64,000 nucleotides of DNA, taken from positions 1,364,001 to 1,428,000 of the forward strand of contig NZ_CP009435.1 of NCBI RefSeq assembly GCF_000960995.1, written 5' to 3'. Positions 22,961 to 31,908 of the stretch are shown here, piece after piece. The notes under the pieces were generated by a model, which ran no database searches, was not told the origin of the DNA, and saw only the letters and a program-made list of their open reading frames with translations. Within the stretch, counting starts at the first letter, position 1; each line of letters starts with the position of its first letter. The DNA is from Burkholderia glumae LMG 2196 = ATCC 33617 (GTDB taxonomy: Bacteria; Pseudomonadota; Gammaproteobacteria; Burkholderiales; Burkholderiaceae). The position numbers and the translations under genes were made by a program.

Positions 22961-23598
22961 AAACTTCGATTGCGATTGTGGATTATGGGATGGGCAACCT
23001 GCGCTCGGTGGCCCAGGCGCTGATGAAGGCCGAGCCGGAGGCGCAGGTGGCGATCGTCGATCGTCCCGAGGCGATCCGCGCGGCCGACCGCGTGGTGCTG
23101 CCGGGGCAGGGCGCGATGCCCGACTGCATGCGCTGCCTGGGCGAATCGGGGCTGCAGGAGGCGCTGCTCGAGGCCTCGCGCAGCAAGCCGCTGCTGGGCG
23201 TGTGCGTCGGCGAGCAGATGCTGTTCGACTGGAGCGAGGAGGGCGCCACGCCGGGCCTCGGGCTGCTGCCGGGCAAGGCGCTGCGCTTCGATCTGGCCGG
23301 CCGCGTGCAGGATGACGGCTCGCGCTTCAAGGTGCCCCAGATGGGCTGGAACCGGGTGCGCCAGACGCTCGCGCACCCGCTCTGGGCGGGCGTGCCGGAC
23401 CAGGCGTTCTTCTACTTCGTCCACAGCTACTACGTGGTGCCGGACGACGCGGCGCACGCCGCCGGCGAGACCTCGTATGGCGAGCCGTTCGTCTCGGCGG
23501 TCGCGCGCGACAATATCTTCGCGACCCAATTTCACCCGGAAAAGAGCGCCGAGGTCGGCCTGCGGCTCTACCGCAATTTCGTGCACTGGCAGCCCTGA
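22957..23598 (+). CDS. hisH: Imidazole glycerol phosphate synthase, glutaminase subunit
   Basis: 213-aa class I amidotransferase feeding ammonia to HisF. The nucleophile cysteine is in LLGVCVGEQMLF and the His/Glu dyad in TQFHPEKSAEVG. It begins VDYGMGNLRSVAQAL after a short MKTSIAI. It overlaps marC by four bases. Confidence 0.97.
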   Translation: MKTSIAIVDYGMGNLRSVAQALMKAEPEAQVAIVDRPEAIRAADRVVLPGQGAMPDCMRCLGESGLQEALLEASRSKPLLGVCVGEQMLFDWSEEGATPGLGLLPGKALRFDLAGRVQDDGSRFKVPQMGWNRVRQTLAHPLWAGVPDQAFFYFVHSYYVVPDDAAHAAGETSYGEPFVSAVARDNIFATQFHPEKSAEVGLRLYRNFVHWQP

Positions 23599-23762
23599 GC
23601 GTCGCGCGGCCGCCACGCCGAACCGGCCGGACCTGCCCGTGGCGGCGCGCGCGCGCGTCAAAACCCGGAAAGACTTGTACTAAACTAGCAGACAGCGCGG
23701 TGCCGGTTGGGCCGGCCGCGGCGCGTCACCCCCTTCCTCTCTCCAGACGACTTCCGATTGCT

Positions 23763-24518
23763 ATGCTGCTGATTCCGGCCATCGATCTTAAAGACGGTCA
23801 GTGTGTGCGCCTCAAACAGGGCGATATGGACCAGGCGACGATTTTCTCCGAGGATCCCGCGGCCATGGCCCGCAAATGGGTCGATCTCGGTGCACGACGC
23901 CTGCACCTGGTGGACCTGAACGGCGCGTTCGCCGGCAAGCCGAAGAACCTCGAGGCGATCGAGGCGATCCTGGCCGAGGTCGGCGACGAGATCCCCGTCC
24001 AGCTCGGCGGCGGCATCCGCAGTCTCGAGACGATCGAGAAGTATCTCGACGCGGGCCTGTCCTACGTGATCATCGGCACCGCGGCCGTCAAGGACCCGGG
24101 TTTCCTGCAGGACGCCTGCACGGCGTTCGCGGGCAGCATCATCGTCGGGCTCGACGCCAAGGACGGCAAGGTCGCCACCGACGGCTGGAGCAAGCTGACG
24201 GGCCACGAGGTGATCGATCTCGCGCAGAAGTTCGAGGACTACGGCGTCGAATCGATCGTCTATACCGACATCGGCCGCGACGGCATGCTTCAGGGCATCA
24301 ACATCGAGGCGACGGTGAAGCTCGCGCAGGCAGTCGGGATTCCCGTGATCGCGAGCGGCGGCCTGTCGAACCTGAGCGACATCGAGCAGCTCTGCGGCGT
24401 GGAGGACGAAGGGATCGAAGGCGTGATTTGCGGCCGCGCGATCTACTCCGGCGATCTCGATTTCTCGGCCGCGCAAAAGCGTGCCGACGAACTGAACGGC
24501 GAGCTCGACGACGCCTGA
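23763..24518 (+). CDS. hisA: Phosphoribosylformimino-AICAR phosphate isomerase
   Basis: 251-aa half-barrel-derived TIM barrel. The catalytic Asp lies in LIPAIDLKDGQCVRLKQGD; other motifs are QLGGGIRSLETIEKYLDAG, YTDIGRDGMLQGIN and ASGGLSNLSDIE. ATG at 23763 was chosen because it gives MLLIPAIDL. A 164-bp spacer after hisH may carry an internal promoter, but I could not define one. Confidence 0.98.
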   Translation: MLLIPAIDLKDGQCVRLKQGDMDQATIFSEDPAAMARKWVDLGARRLHLVDLNGAFAGKPKNLEAIEAILAEVGDEIPVQLGGGIRSLETIEKYLDAGLSYVIIGTAAVKDPGFLQDACTAFAGSIIVGLDAKDGKVATDGWSKLTGHEVIDLAQKFEDYGVESIVYTDIGRDGMLQGINIEATVKLAQAVGIPVIASGGLSNLSDIEQLCGVEDEGIEGVICGRAIYSGDLDFSAAQKRADELNGELDDA

Positions 24519-24602
24519 GCCGCGGCGGCCCAGCGCCGCGTGCGTCATCGCCCAAGCCGCCCGCGCCGCGGGCGGCCTCACCTGCGGCACCTGTGTACCA
24601 TC

Positions 24603-25376
24603 ATGGCTCTAGCTAAACGCATCATCCCCTGTCTGGACGTGACCGCCGGGCGCGTCGTGAAAGGCGTCAATTTCGTCGAGCTGCGCGACGCGGGCGACCC
24701 CGTCGAAATCGCGCGGCGCTACGACGACCAGGGCGCCGACGAACTGACGTTCCTCGACATCACCGCCACCTCGGACCAGCGCGACCTGATCCTGCCGATC
24801 ATCGAGGCGGTGGCCTCGCAGGTCTTCATCCCGCTGACGGTGGGCGGCGGCGTGCGGGCGGTCGAGGACGTGCGGCGCCTGCTCAACGCCGGCGCGGACA
24901 AGATCAGCATGAATTCCTCGGCGGTCGCCAACCCGCAGCTGGTCGCCGACGCGGCCGGCAAGTACGGCTCGCAATGCATCGTGGTGGCGATCGACGCCAA
25001 GCGGGTTTCGGCCGAGGGCGAGACGCCGCGCTGGGAAGTGTTCACGCACGGCGGGCGCAAGGCCACCGGGCTCGACGCGATCGCGTGGGCGCGCCGCATG
25101 GCCGAGCTCGGCGCGGGCGAGATCCTGCTGACCAGCATGGACCGCGACGGCACCAAGTCCGGCTTCGACCTGGCGCTCACGCGCGGCGTGTCGGACGCCG
25201 TACCGGTGCCGGTGATCGCCTCCGGCGGCGTGGGCTCGCTCGAGCACCTGGCCGACGGCATCGTCGAGGGCCATGCCGACGCGGTGCTCGCGGCCAGCAT
25301 CTTCCATTACGGCGAGCATACGGTCGGCGAGGCGAAGCGCTTCATGGCCGGGCGCGGCATTCCGGTGAGGCTCTGA
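24603..25376 (+). CDS. hisF: Imidazole glycerol phosphate synthase, cyclase subunit
   Basis: 257-aa TIM barrel that uses HisH-derived ammonia to make imidazole glycerol phosphate and AICAR. Motifs are RIIPCLDVTAGRVVKGVNF (catalytic Asp), LTVGGGVRAVEDVRRLLNAGADK, TSMDRDGTKSGFDL and ASGGVGSLEHL. Start ATG at 24603. Confidence 0.98.
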   Translation: MALAKRIIPCLDVTAGRVVKGVNFVELRDAGDPVEIARRYDDQGADELTFLDITATSDQRDLILPIIEAVASQVFIPLTVGGGVRAVEDVRRLLNAGADKISMNSSAVANPQLVADAAGKYGSQCIVVAIDAKRVSAEGETPRWEVFTHGGRKATGLDAIAWARRMAELGAGEILLTSMDRDGTKSGFDLALTRGVSDAVPVPVIASGGVGSLEHLADGIVEGHADAVLAASIFHYGEHTVGEAKRFMAGRGIPVRL

Positions 25377-25378
25377 TC

Positions 25379-25798
25379 ATGACGACGACACAGGCGGCGG
25401 CCCGCCCCGCGTGGCTCGACAAGGTCCGCTGGGACGCCAACGGCCTCGTGCCGGTGATCGCGCAGGAGGTCGGCACGAACGACGTGCTGATGTTCGCGTG
25501 GATGAACCGCGAGGCGCTCGCGAAGACCGTCGAGACGGGCCGCGCGGTCTATTACTCGCGCTCGCGGCAGCGGCTCTGGTTCAAGGGCGAGGAGTCGGGG
25601 CACGTGCAGCACGTGCATGAGGTGCGGCTCGATTGCGACGAGGACGTGGTGCTGCTGAAGATCGACCAGGTGTCGGGCATCGCCTGCCACACCGGCCGCC
25701 ATTCCTGCTTTTTCCAGAAATTCGAGGGCACCGCCGAGGGCGGCGACTGGGTCGCCGTCGAGCCGGTGCTGAAAGATCCCGAGCACATCTACAAATGA
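25379..25798 (+). CDS. hisI: Phosphoribosyl-AMP cyclohydrolase
   Basis: 139-aa zinc enzyme. MFAWMNREAL, the metal-binding VRLDCDEDVVLL and SGIACHTGRHSCFF cysteines are intact. It is separate from hisE, unlike the bifunctional enterobacterial protein. Two bases separate the hisF stop from its ATG; its stop overlaps hisE. Confidence 0.97.
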   Translation: MTTTQAAARPAWLDKVRWDANGLVPVIAQEVGTNDVLMFAWMNREALAKTVETGRAVYYSRSRQRLWFKGEESGHVQHVHEVRLDCDEDVVLLKIDQVSGIACHTGRHSCFFQKFEGTAEGGDWVAVEPVLKDPEHIYK

Positions 25799-26160
25799 CG
25801 CAGACCACCAACGACACGCTGCTGCGCCTCGCGGCCGTGATCGACAGCCGCAAGGGCGGCGACCCCGAGCAATCCTACGTGTCGCGCCTATTCCACAAGG
25901 GCGACGACGCGGTGCTCAAGAAGATCGGCGAGGAAGCGACCGAGGTCGTGCTGGCCGCCAAGGACGTGCGCCAGGGCGGCGCGCCGGCGGCGCTGGTCGG
26001 CGAGGTCGCGGATCTCTGGTTTCATTGCCTCGTGATGCTGTCGCATTTCGAGCTGAGCCCGGCCGACGTGCTGGCCGAGCTGGAGCGCCGCGAGGGCCTG
26101 TCGGGCCTCGAGGAAAAGGCGCTGCGCAAGCGCCGCGAGCGCGAGAACGGCGACGGCTGA
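25795..26160 (+). CDS. hisE: Phosphoribosyl-ATP pyrophosphatase
   Basis: 121-aa MazG-like all-alpha hydrolase: SYVSRLFHKGDDAVLKKIGEEATEVVLAAKD and VGEVADLWFHCLVMLSHF carry the metal-binding acidic residues. Coupled to hisI by an ATGA overlap; last histidine gene of the operon. Confidence 0.97.
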   Translation: MTQTTNDTLLRLAAVIDSRKGGDPEQSYVSRLFHKGDDAVLKKIGEEATEVVLAAKDVRQGGAPAALVGEVADLWFHCLVMLSHFELSPADVLAELERREGLSGLEEKALRKRRERENGDG

Positions 26161-26206
26161 GCGGCGCGCTCCTGCTTCGGTGATGTCATCAAAGGGAGGT
26201 AGCATC

Positions 26207-26623
26207 GTGGAAGATCCATCGTGGCGCCCCGGCGGCGCTTCCGTCCCGGATCGCTATCCGGCCTATCCCGGTGCCGCTGCTGCAGGCAGCCGCGACGGTT
26301 CGCTGCGCACGCTGACCCACGTGCTGTATGCGCTCTACGCGGTTCACTGGCTCACGGGCGGCATCACCGGCCTGATTGCGATCATCATCAACTACGTGAA
26401 GCGGCCGGACGTGGTGGGCACGCGTTACCAGCAGCATTTCGAGTGGCAGATCCGCACGTTCTGGCGCGCGCTGATCCTCTACCTGATCGGCATCATGCTG
26501 AGCTTCGTCGTGATCGGCTTTTTTGTGCTCGGCGCGGCCTGGGTCTGGACGCTGTACCGTATCATCAAAGGCTGGCTGTTCCTGAACGACGACAAGGCAC
26601 TCGATCCGCGGGCCTGGTTCTGA
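26207..26623 (+). CDS. DUF4870-like small membrane protein
   Basis: About 138 aa from a GTG start placed after the ribosome site AAAGGGAGG; upstream GTG/ATG codons at 26180 and 26183 lie before that site. There are three hydrophobic segments and the family pattern ITGLIAIIINYVKRPDVVGTRYQQHFEWQIRTFW. The function of these proteins is unknown. It lies between hisE and a HIT gene and is probably co-transcribed with both. Confidence 0.8.
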   Translation: MEDPSWRPGGASVPDRYPAYPGAAAAGSRDGSLRTLTHVLYALYAVHWLTGGITGLIAIIINYVKRPDVVGTRYQQHFEWQIRTFWRALILYLIGIMLSFVVIGFFVLGAAWVWTLYRIIKGWLFLNDDKALDPRAWF

Positions 26624-26654
26624 CGGGCGGGGGCGGCGCGACGCGGAGAGCACG

Positions 26655-27020
26655 ATGAGTCACGATCCGGATTGCCTGTTCTGCAAGATCGCGGCGGGCG
26701 AGATTCCGAGCGAGATGGTCCACCAGGACGACGAGTTCGTCGCGTTTCGCGACATTCGTCCGGCGGCCGCCACGCACGTACTCGTGATTCCGCGCCGGCA
26801 TCTGCCCACGCTGTCGGCCGCCACGCTTGAGGACGCGCCGCTGCTTGGTAGAATGCTGGTCCTCGTCGCGCGGCTGGCCGAGCAGCTCGGCTGCGCCTAC
26901 ACGGGCGGCGAGACGGGGTTCCGGACCGTCATCAATACCGGGCCGGGCGGCGGGCAGGAGGTGTTCCACCTGCATGCGCACCTGCTGGCGGGGCCGCGCC
27001 CGTGGAAGCGGATGGGGTGA
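26655..27020 (+). CDS. HIT-family nucleotide hydrolase (HinT-like)
   Basis: 121 aa, with CLFCKIAAGEIPSEMVHQDDEFVAFRDIRP at the N-terminus and the histidine triad HLHAHLL near the C-terminus. The family hydrolyses purine phosphoramidates and adenylates. It lies between the his genes and tatA, the same neighbourhood as in many Burkholderia. Confidence 0.93.
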   Translation: MSHDPDCLFCKIAAGEIPSEMVHQDDEFVAFRDIRPAAATHVLVIPRRHLPTLSAATLEDAPLLGRMLVLVARLAEQLGCAYTGGETGFRTVINTGPGGGQEVFHLHAHLLAGPRPWKRMG

Positions 27021-27142
27021 GTGGGACCTCGCGGGAAGATCATCGCGGGCCGCGCCGTACCGGCGCCGGCCCGCTCGGGAAAGAGGCCGGCGTCGCCGGC
27101 AGTTGACGCCGCCGCGGCGGCGAGGTTGAGGAGACTGGCATC

Positions 27143-27376
27143 ATGGGCGGATTGAGCATTTGGCACTGGCTGATCGTTTTGCTGATCGTGGCACTGGTGT
27201 TCGGCACGAAGAAGCTACGCAATATCGGCAGCGATCTGGGCGGCGCCGTGAAGGGCTTCAAGGACGGCATGAAGGAAAGCGAGACCCCGGCCGACGCGCA
27301 GCAGCTGCCGCGCTCCGGTTCGGTGAACGTCGACGCGAAGGAAGCGGCGCGTTCGTCCGATTCGAACAAGGCGTGA
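27143..27376 (+). CDS. tatA: Sec-independent translocase subunit TatA
   Basis: 77 aa: one N-terminal helix (SIWHWLIVLLIVALVFGTKKL), the FGTKKLRNIG hinge, an amphipathic helix (LGGAVKGFKDGMKE) and a polar tail. It polymerises to form the pore for folded proteins. GAGGAGA precedes the start. First of tatABC. Confidence 0.97.
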   Translation: MGGLSIWHWLIVLLIVALVFGTKKLRNIGSDLGGAVKGFKDGMKESETPADAQQLPRSGSVNVDAKEAARSSDSNKA

Positions 27377-27402
27377 TGAACGCGCGCTGACGGGACGCCG
27401 CG

Positions 27403-27945
27403 ATGCTGGATCTGGGTCTTTCCAAGATGGCGCTGATCGGCGTGGTCGCGCTGGTGGTGCTCGGCCCCGAGCGCCTGCCGCGCGTCGCGCGCACGGCCGG
27501 CGCGCTGTTCGGGCGCGCGCAGCGCTACATCAACGACGTCAAGGCGGAAGTCTCGCGCGAGATCGAGCTCGACGCGCTGCGTACCATGCGCACCGACTTC
27601 GAGAGCGCCGCGCGCAACGTCGAGAACACCATTCACGACAACCTTCGGCAGCACGAAGCGGACCTCAACGACGCCTGGAGTTCGGCCGTCTCGGGCGAGG
27701 CCGCGTCGCCGGTCGCGGTGTCGGCCGATGGCGCCGCGGGCGCCGGCTCGATGTCGTGGCAGGGCAGCGGGACCGCGGCCAGCGCCGGCTTCACGCCGAA
27801 ACGCCGCAACTGGCGCGTCAGGCAGGCGGCCACGCCGGTCTGGTACAAGCGCGCCTCGTTGCGCCGCACCCACCTGCAGTCCGGCGCCGCGCGCGTCGCG
27901 CGCCATCGGCCCGCCAGCTTGCGCCGGCCCGTGCGCTTCTTCTGA
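27403..27945 (+). CDS. tatB: Sec-independent translocase subunit TatB
   Basis: 180 aa with the TatB signature MLDLGLSKMALIGVVALVVLGPERLPRVARTAG, including the conserved Glu-Arg-Leu-Pro, then an amphipathic helix. The C-terminal third is basic and Arg-rich (many RR pairs), unusual next to typical acidic or neutral TatB tails. It works with TatC in twin-arginine signal recognition. Confidence 0.95.
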   Translation: MLDLGLSKMALIGVVALVVLGPERLPRVARTAGALFGRAQRYINDVKAEVSREIELDALRTMRTDFESAARNVENTIHDNLRQHEADLNDAWSSAVSGEAASPVAVSADGAAGAGSMSWQGSGTAASAGFTPKRRNWRVRQAATPVWYKRASLRRTHLQSGAARVARHRPASLRRPVRFF

Positions 27946-27998
27946 GCGTGCGCGACGATGCCGGCGATGCGTGCCCAACACCTGAACCGAGGGCCTGC

Positions 27999-28781
27999 GT
28001 GAGCGACCCCCAGCACAATCCGGACGAAGGCCGGGAAGAAACCTTCATCTCCCATCTCGTCGAGTTGCGCGATCGCCTGATCCGGGCAGGCGGTGCCGTG
28101 CTCGTGGTGTTCGTCGGGCTCGTCTACTGGGCGCCCGACATCTTCCGGCTGCTGGCGCGGCCGCTGATGCAGAACCTGCCGAAGGACGGCAAGATGATCG
28201 TCACCGACGTGACGGGCTCGTTCTTCGTGCCGATGAAGGTCACGATGCTCGTCGCGCTGGTGATCGCGCTGCCGATCGTGCTCTACCAGATCTGGGCGTT
28301 CGTCGCGCCGGGGCTCTACCAGCACGAGAAGCGGCTCGTGCTGCCGCTCGTCAGCAGCAGCTACTTCCTGTTCCTGTGCGGGATGGCGTTCGCCTATTTC
28401 GTGGTGTTCCCGACCATCTTCCGGGTGATGGCGCACTACAACGCGCCGCTCGGCGCCGAGATGTCGACCGACATCGACAACTACGTGAGCTTCGTGCTCG
28501 GCATGTTCCTCGCGTTCGGGGTCACGTTCGAGGTGCCGGTGATCGTGGTGCTGCTGGTGCGCATGGGCGTGCTGCCGCTCAAGAAGCTCAAGGAGATCCG
28601 GCCCTACGTGATCGTCGGCGCGTTCGTCGTCTCGGCAGTGGTGACGCCGCCCGACGTGTTCTCGCAGCTGATGCTGGCATTGCCGCTCGTGGTGCTCTAC
28701 GAGGTCGGGCTGCTGGCCGCACGGATCTTCGTCGGGACGGGCGCGGCCGTGAAAGACGAGGAGTCCGGCGCGACCGGCTGA
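27999..28781 (+). CDS. tatC: Sec-independent translocase subunit TatC
   Basis: 260 aa, six membrane helices, GTG start. Family blocks: FISHLVELRDRLIRA at the N-terminus, PLMQNLPKDGKMIVTDVTGSFFVPMKV, FVAPGLYQHEKRLVLPL and FGVTFEVPVIVVLLVRMG. It is the receptor for twin-arginine signals; the Rieske protein encoded downstream at 31,288 is a likely substrate. Confidence 0.97.
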   Translation: MSDPQHNPDEGREETFISHLVELRDRLIRAGGAVLVVFVGLVYWAPDIFRLLARPLMQNLPKDGKMIVTDVTGSFFVPMKVTMLVALVIALPIVLYQIWAFVAPGLYQHEKRLVLPLVSSSYFLFLCGMAFAYFVVFPTIFRVMAHYNAPLGAEMSTDIDNYVSFVLGMFLAFGVTFEVPVIVVLLVRMGVLPLKKLKEIRPYVIVGAFVVSAVVTPPDVFSQLMLALPLVVLYEVGLLAARIFVGTGAAVKDEESGATG

Positions 28782-28825
28782 CGGCTGGGCCGGCCGCGCC
28801 CCGCGAGGCGCGGCGGGTGGATCGG

Positions 28826-28851
28826 AAAGGGCGGCCTGGGCCGCCCTTTTT
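28826..28851 (+). terminator. Intrinsic terminator after tatABC
   Basis: AAAGGGCGGCC / GGCCGCCCTTT stem with a 2-base centre, followed by T residues to 28851. It ends the his-tat transcript before the convergent protease gene. Confidence 0.92.
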
Positions 28852-29094
28852 CGTTGCCGGAGGTGCGCGGTGGGGACGCCGCATGGCCGAGGCGGCGCGC
28901 GGCCATGCGGCGGGCGCAAGACCGGGGCGGCAGGGATTGGGTGAGCGCCGCGGCGGGCCGGTGCGTGGCGGCCGGCCGGCGCCCCGCCGGTACTTTCCCG
29001 CCCACCGCGCGGCGCGGCCCGCCCCGCGCTTTCCCGCCGCGCCCGCTGCCTGGCGCGCGTGGCGGCCGCCTTGCCGGCGGCGCGCCGCGCGCGC

Positions 29095-30300
29095 TCATTC
29101 GGCGTCGTCGTTCTGGTCGTCGTTGGCCTGCTTCGGCGGCGGCGGGCGCTTGCCGATCACCACCGTCACGTCGAAGGTGCGCGTCTTGCGCACCACCTGC
29201 ACCTTGGTCGGCGTGCCCGGCTTGATCTGCGCGACCACGTTGAGCAGCTTCGTCGTATCGGTGATCGGCTCGTCGTTGACGGTGGTCAGGATGTCGCCGG
29301 GCTTGATGCCGGCCTTGTCGGCCGGGCCGCCCTGCAGCACGCCGGCGACGATCGCGCCCGTCTTCTGCGCGAGGCCGAACGAATCGGCGATCTCGGGCGT
29401 GACGTCTTGCGGTTCGACGCCGATCCAGCCGCGCGTGACAGTGCCCGTCGTGATGATGCTCTCCAGCACCGTGCGCGCCGTCGAGACGGGAATCGCGAAG
29501 CCGATCCCGAGCGAGCCGCCCGAGCGCGAATAGATCGCCGTGTTGATGCCGAGCAGGTTGCCGTTCACGTCCACCAGCGCGCCGCCCGAGTTGCCCGGGT
29601 TGATCGGTGCGTCGGTCTGGATGAAGTTCTCGAAGGTATTGATGCCGAGATGGTTGCGTCCGAGCGCGCTGATGATGCCCATCGTCACCGTCTGCCCGAC
29701 CCCGAACGGGTTGCCGATCGCGAGCACCACGTCGCCCACGCGCGCGCGGTCCGAGCGGCCGAGCGTGATGGTCGGCAGGTTGGTGAGGTTGATCTTCAGC
29801 ACGGCGAGATCGGTTTCGGGGTCGCTGCCGATCACCTTGGCCGTGGCGGTACGGCCGTCGGCCAGCGCCACCTCGATCTGGTCGGCGCCGTCCACCACGT
29901 GCTGGTTCGTTAGAATGTAGCCTTCCGGGCTCACAATGACGCCCGAGCCGAGATTCGACGCCGGTTCTTCCTGCTGCCGGCGCGGATTGCGATCGCCGAA
30001 GAAGTAGCGGAACAGCGGGTCCTTCGCGCGCGGGTCGGGCGGCAGCGACCCGTCCTTGCTCGAGAACACGTTGACCACGGCCGGCATCGCCTTTTGCGCG
30101 GCATCCGCATAGGACGTCTGCGCCGGTGCGCCGGCGACGCCGGGCGTGACCTCGCGCAAGGCCACGATCGGTGCCGCGAGCTGCTTGCCGAGCTGCCCCT
30201 GGCGCTGCAGCCACTGCGGCTTGAGGGTCGCGACGATGAACATCAGCGCGAGCAGCACCGTCACCGCCTGTGCGAAGAACAGCCAGAAGCGTCTAAGCAT
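29095..30300 (-). CDS. DegS-like membrane-anchored trypsin-type protease with PDZ domain
   Basis: 401-aa HtrA-family protease. One N-terminal membrane helix (about residues 7-26) replaces a cleavable signal. The catalytic triad is His134 (TNQHVVDG), Asp164 (PETDLAVLKI) and Ser238 (PGNSGGALVDVNG). A single PDZ domain (about 285-380, RGWIGVEPQDV and LQGGPADKAGIKPGDIL) points to the DegS/AlgW type that starts the sigma-E envelope stress cascade. The tail ends in an acidic, Asn/Asp-rich stretch. It stands alone on the minus strand. Whether it acts as DegS or as a DegQ-like protease cannot be settled here. Confidence 0.92.
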   Translation of the reverse strand: MLRRFWLFFAQAVTVLLALMFIVATLKPQWLQRQGQLGKQLAAPIVALREVTPGVAGAPAQTSYADAAQKAMPAVVNVFSSKDGSLPPDPRAKDPLFRYFFGDRNPRRQQEEPASNLGSGVIVSPEGYILTNQHVVDGADQIEVALADGRTATAKVIGSDPETDLAVLKINLTNLPTITLGRSDRARVGDVVLAIGNPFGVGQTVTMGIISALGRNHLGINTFENFIQTDAPINPGNSGGALVDVNGNLLGINTAIYSRSGGSLGIGFAIPVSTARTVLESIITTGTVTRGWIGVEPQDVTPEIADSFGLAQKTGAIVAGVLQGGPADKAGIKPGDILTTVNDEPITDTTKLLNVVAQIKPGTPTKVQVVRKTRTFDVTVVIGKRPPPPKQANDDQNDDAE

Positions 30301-30321
30301 TTGAAGAGATTAGGGGATTAT

Positions 30322-31068
30322 ATGGACCGGATCGAACTCGAATTGTACTTGAACAATACCCTTGAAACCGCGCGCTTCAAGGACTACTGCCCCAATGGGC
30401 TGCAGGTCGAAGGGCGCCGCCGGATCGAGCGGATCGCCACCGGCGTGACCGCCTCGGCCGCGTTCCTCGAACGCGCGATCGAATGGGGCGCGGACGCGGT
30501 GCTGGTCCACCATGGCTATTTCTGGCGCAACGAGCCGGCGCAGGTCACCGGGCGCAAGTACCAGCGCCTGAAGCTGCTGATCGGCGCCGAGCTGAACCTG
30601 TTCGCGTTCCACCTGCCGCTCGATGCCCATCCCGATTTCGGCAACAACGCGCAGCTCGGCGAACGCCTCGGCCTGATCGCCGATGCGCATTTCGGCGAGC
30701 AAGACCTGGGCTGGATGGCCAGGCTGCCGATGCCGGTCTCGCTCGAACACTTCACCGCCAAGATCGAGCACACGCTCGGCCGCACCCCGCTCGTGCTCGG
30801 CGACAGCGACCAGCAACTGCGCCGCGTGGCCTGGTGCACGGGCGGCGCGCAAAGCTACTTCGATGCCGCCATCGAGGCCGGGGCCGACGTGTTCCTGACC
30901 GGCGAGGCGTCCGAATTCGTCACGCACGCGGCGGCCGAGAGCGGCGTGGCCTTCGTTGCGGCGGGGCACCATGCCACCGAGCGCTACGGCATCCAGGCGC
31001 TCGGCCGCCATTTGTCGGAACATTTCGGCCTCGAGCATACGTTCATCGATATCCCGAACCCCGTCTGA
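30322..31068 (+). CDS. Nif3-like dinuclear metal centre protein (YbgI family)
   Basis: 248 aa. Metal-binding histidines are visible in VLVHHGYFWRNE, FHLPLDAHPDFGNNAQLGERLGL and AAGHHATERYG, with GGAQSYFDAAIEAGADVFLTGEASEF in between. The family is annotated as GTP cyclohydrolase I type 2, but its activity is unproven. It diverges from the protease gene with a 21-bp gap. Confidence 0.92.
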   Translation: MDRIELELYLNNTLETARFKDYCPNGLQVEGRRRIERIATGVTASAAFLERAIEWGADAVLVHHGYFWRNEPAQVTGRKYQRLKLLIGAELNLFAFHLPLDAHPDFGNNAQLGERLGLIADAHFGEQDLGWMARLPMPVSLEHFTAKIEHTLGRTPLVLGDSDQQLRRVAWCTGGAQSYFDAAIEAGADVFLTGEASEFVTHAAAESGVAFVAAGHHATERYGIQALGRHLSEHFGLEHTFIDIPNPV

Positions 31069-31287
31069 ACGCCGGGAATTGCGGCGGCGCACCCACCAAA
31101 CGAAGTGAAACGTCCACTTAAAAGCTGAGCGGAACGAGTCCGGCGGCGATGGGTGAAAACCCTTGCCGATCAATGACTTCGCATCGTTTTTATGAATCGG
31201 GCCTTGAAAATGCGGGCCCCGTTCGCGCACACTAGCGGCGGTATGCGAAGTCGTGACGGTGAATCCAACTCAGAAGTGGGGCGTGAG

Positions 31288-31908
31288 ATGCGAGACAAAG
31301 AAGAGAAACGCGTCGACAGCGGCCGCCGTACCTGGCTGATTGCGACATCCGTGGCGAGCGGGGTGGGCGGAGTCGCCACGGTCATACCGTTCGCGGCCTC
31401 GCTCGCGCCATCGGCCAAGGCGAAGGCGGCCGGCGCGCCGGTCGAGGTGGACATCGGCGGCCTGAAGCCGGGCGAGATCGTCACCGTGGCCTGGCGCGGC
31501 AAGCCGGTCTGGATCCTGAACCGCACCGACGCGATGCTCGCCGACGTGAAGAAGGCCGACCCCGAGCTGGCCGACCCGCAGTCCAAATCCACCTATTCGA
31601 TGCCGCTGCCCGCGTACTGCGCGAACGAATATCGCTCGCGGGCCGAGCACAAGCACATCCTCGTCGTGATGGCCGTGTGTACGCACCTCGGCTGCACGCC
31701 CACCTCGCGCTTCACGCCCGGCCCGCAGCCGAACCTGCCCGACGACTGGCCGGGCGGCTTCCTGTGCCCGTGTCACGGCTCCACCTACGATCTGGCCGGC
31801 CGCGTGTTCAAGAACAAGCCCGCGCCGCAGAACCTCGACATCCCGCCTTACATGTTCACCTCGGCCACCACGGTCGTGATCGGCAAGGACGAGAAAGGAG
31901 AAGCGTGA
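31288..31908 (+). CDS. petA: Ubiquinol-cytochrome c reductase iron-sulfur (Rieske) subunit
   Basis: 206 aa. The N-terminal membrane anchor is preceded by a basic stretch containing SGRRTWLIAT, a twin-arginine-type motif, consistent with Tat export. The 2Fe-2S ligands lie in CTHLGCTPTSRF and CPCHGSTYDLAGRVF. ATG at 31288 was chosen over the upstream ATGs at 31192 and 31243 because MRDKEEKRVDSGRR is the usual opening and GGGGCG precedes it. First gene of petABC. Confidence 0.96.
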   Translation: MRDKEEKRVDSGRRTWLIATSVASGVGGVATVIPFAASLAPSAKAKAAGAPVEVDIGGLKPGEIVTVAWRGKPVWILNRTDAMLADVKKADPELADPQSKSTYSMPLPAYCANEYRSRAEHKHILVVMAVCTHLGCTPTSRFTPGPQPNLPDDWPGGFLCPCHGSTYDLAGRVFKNKPAPQNLDIPPYMFTSATTVVIGKDEKGEA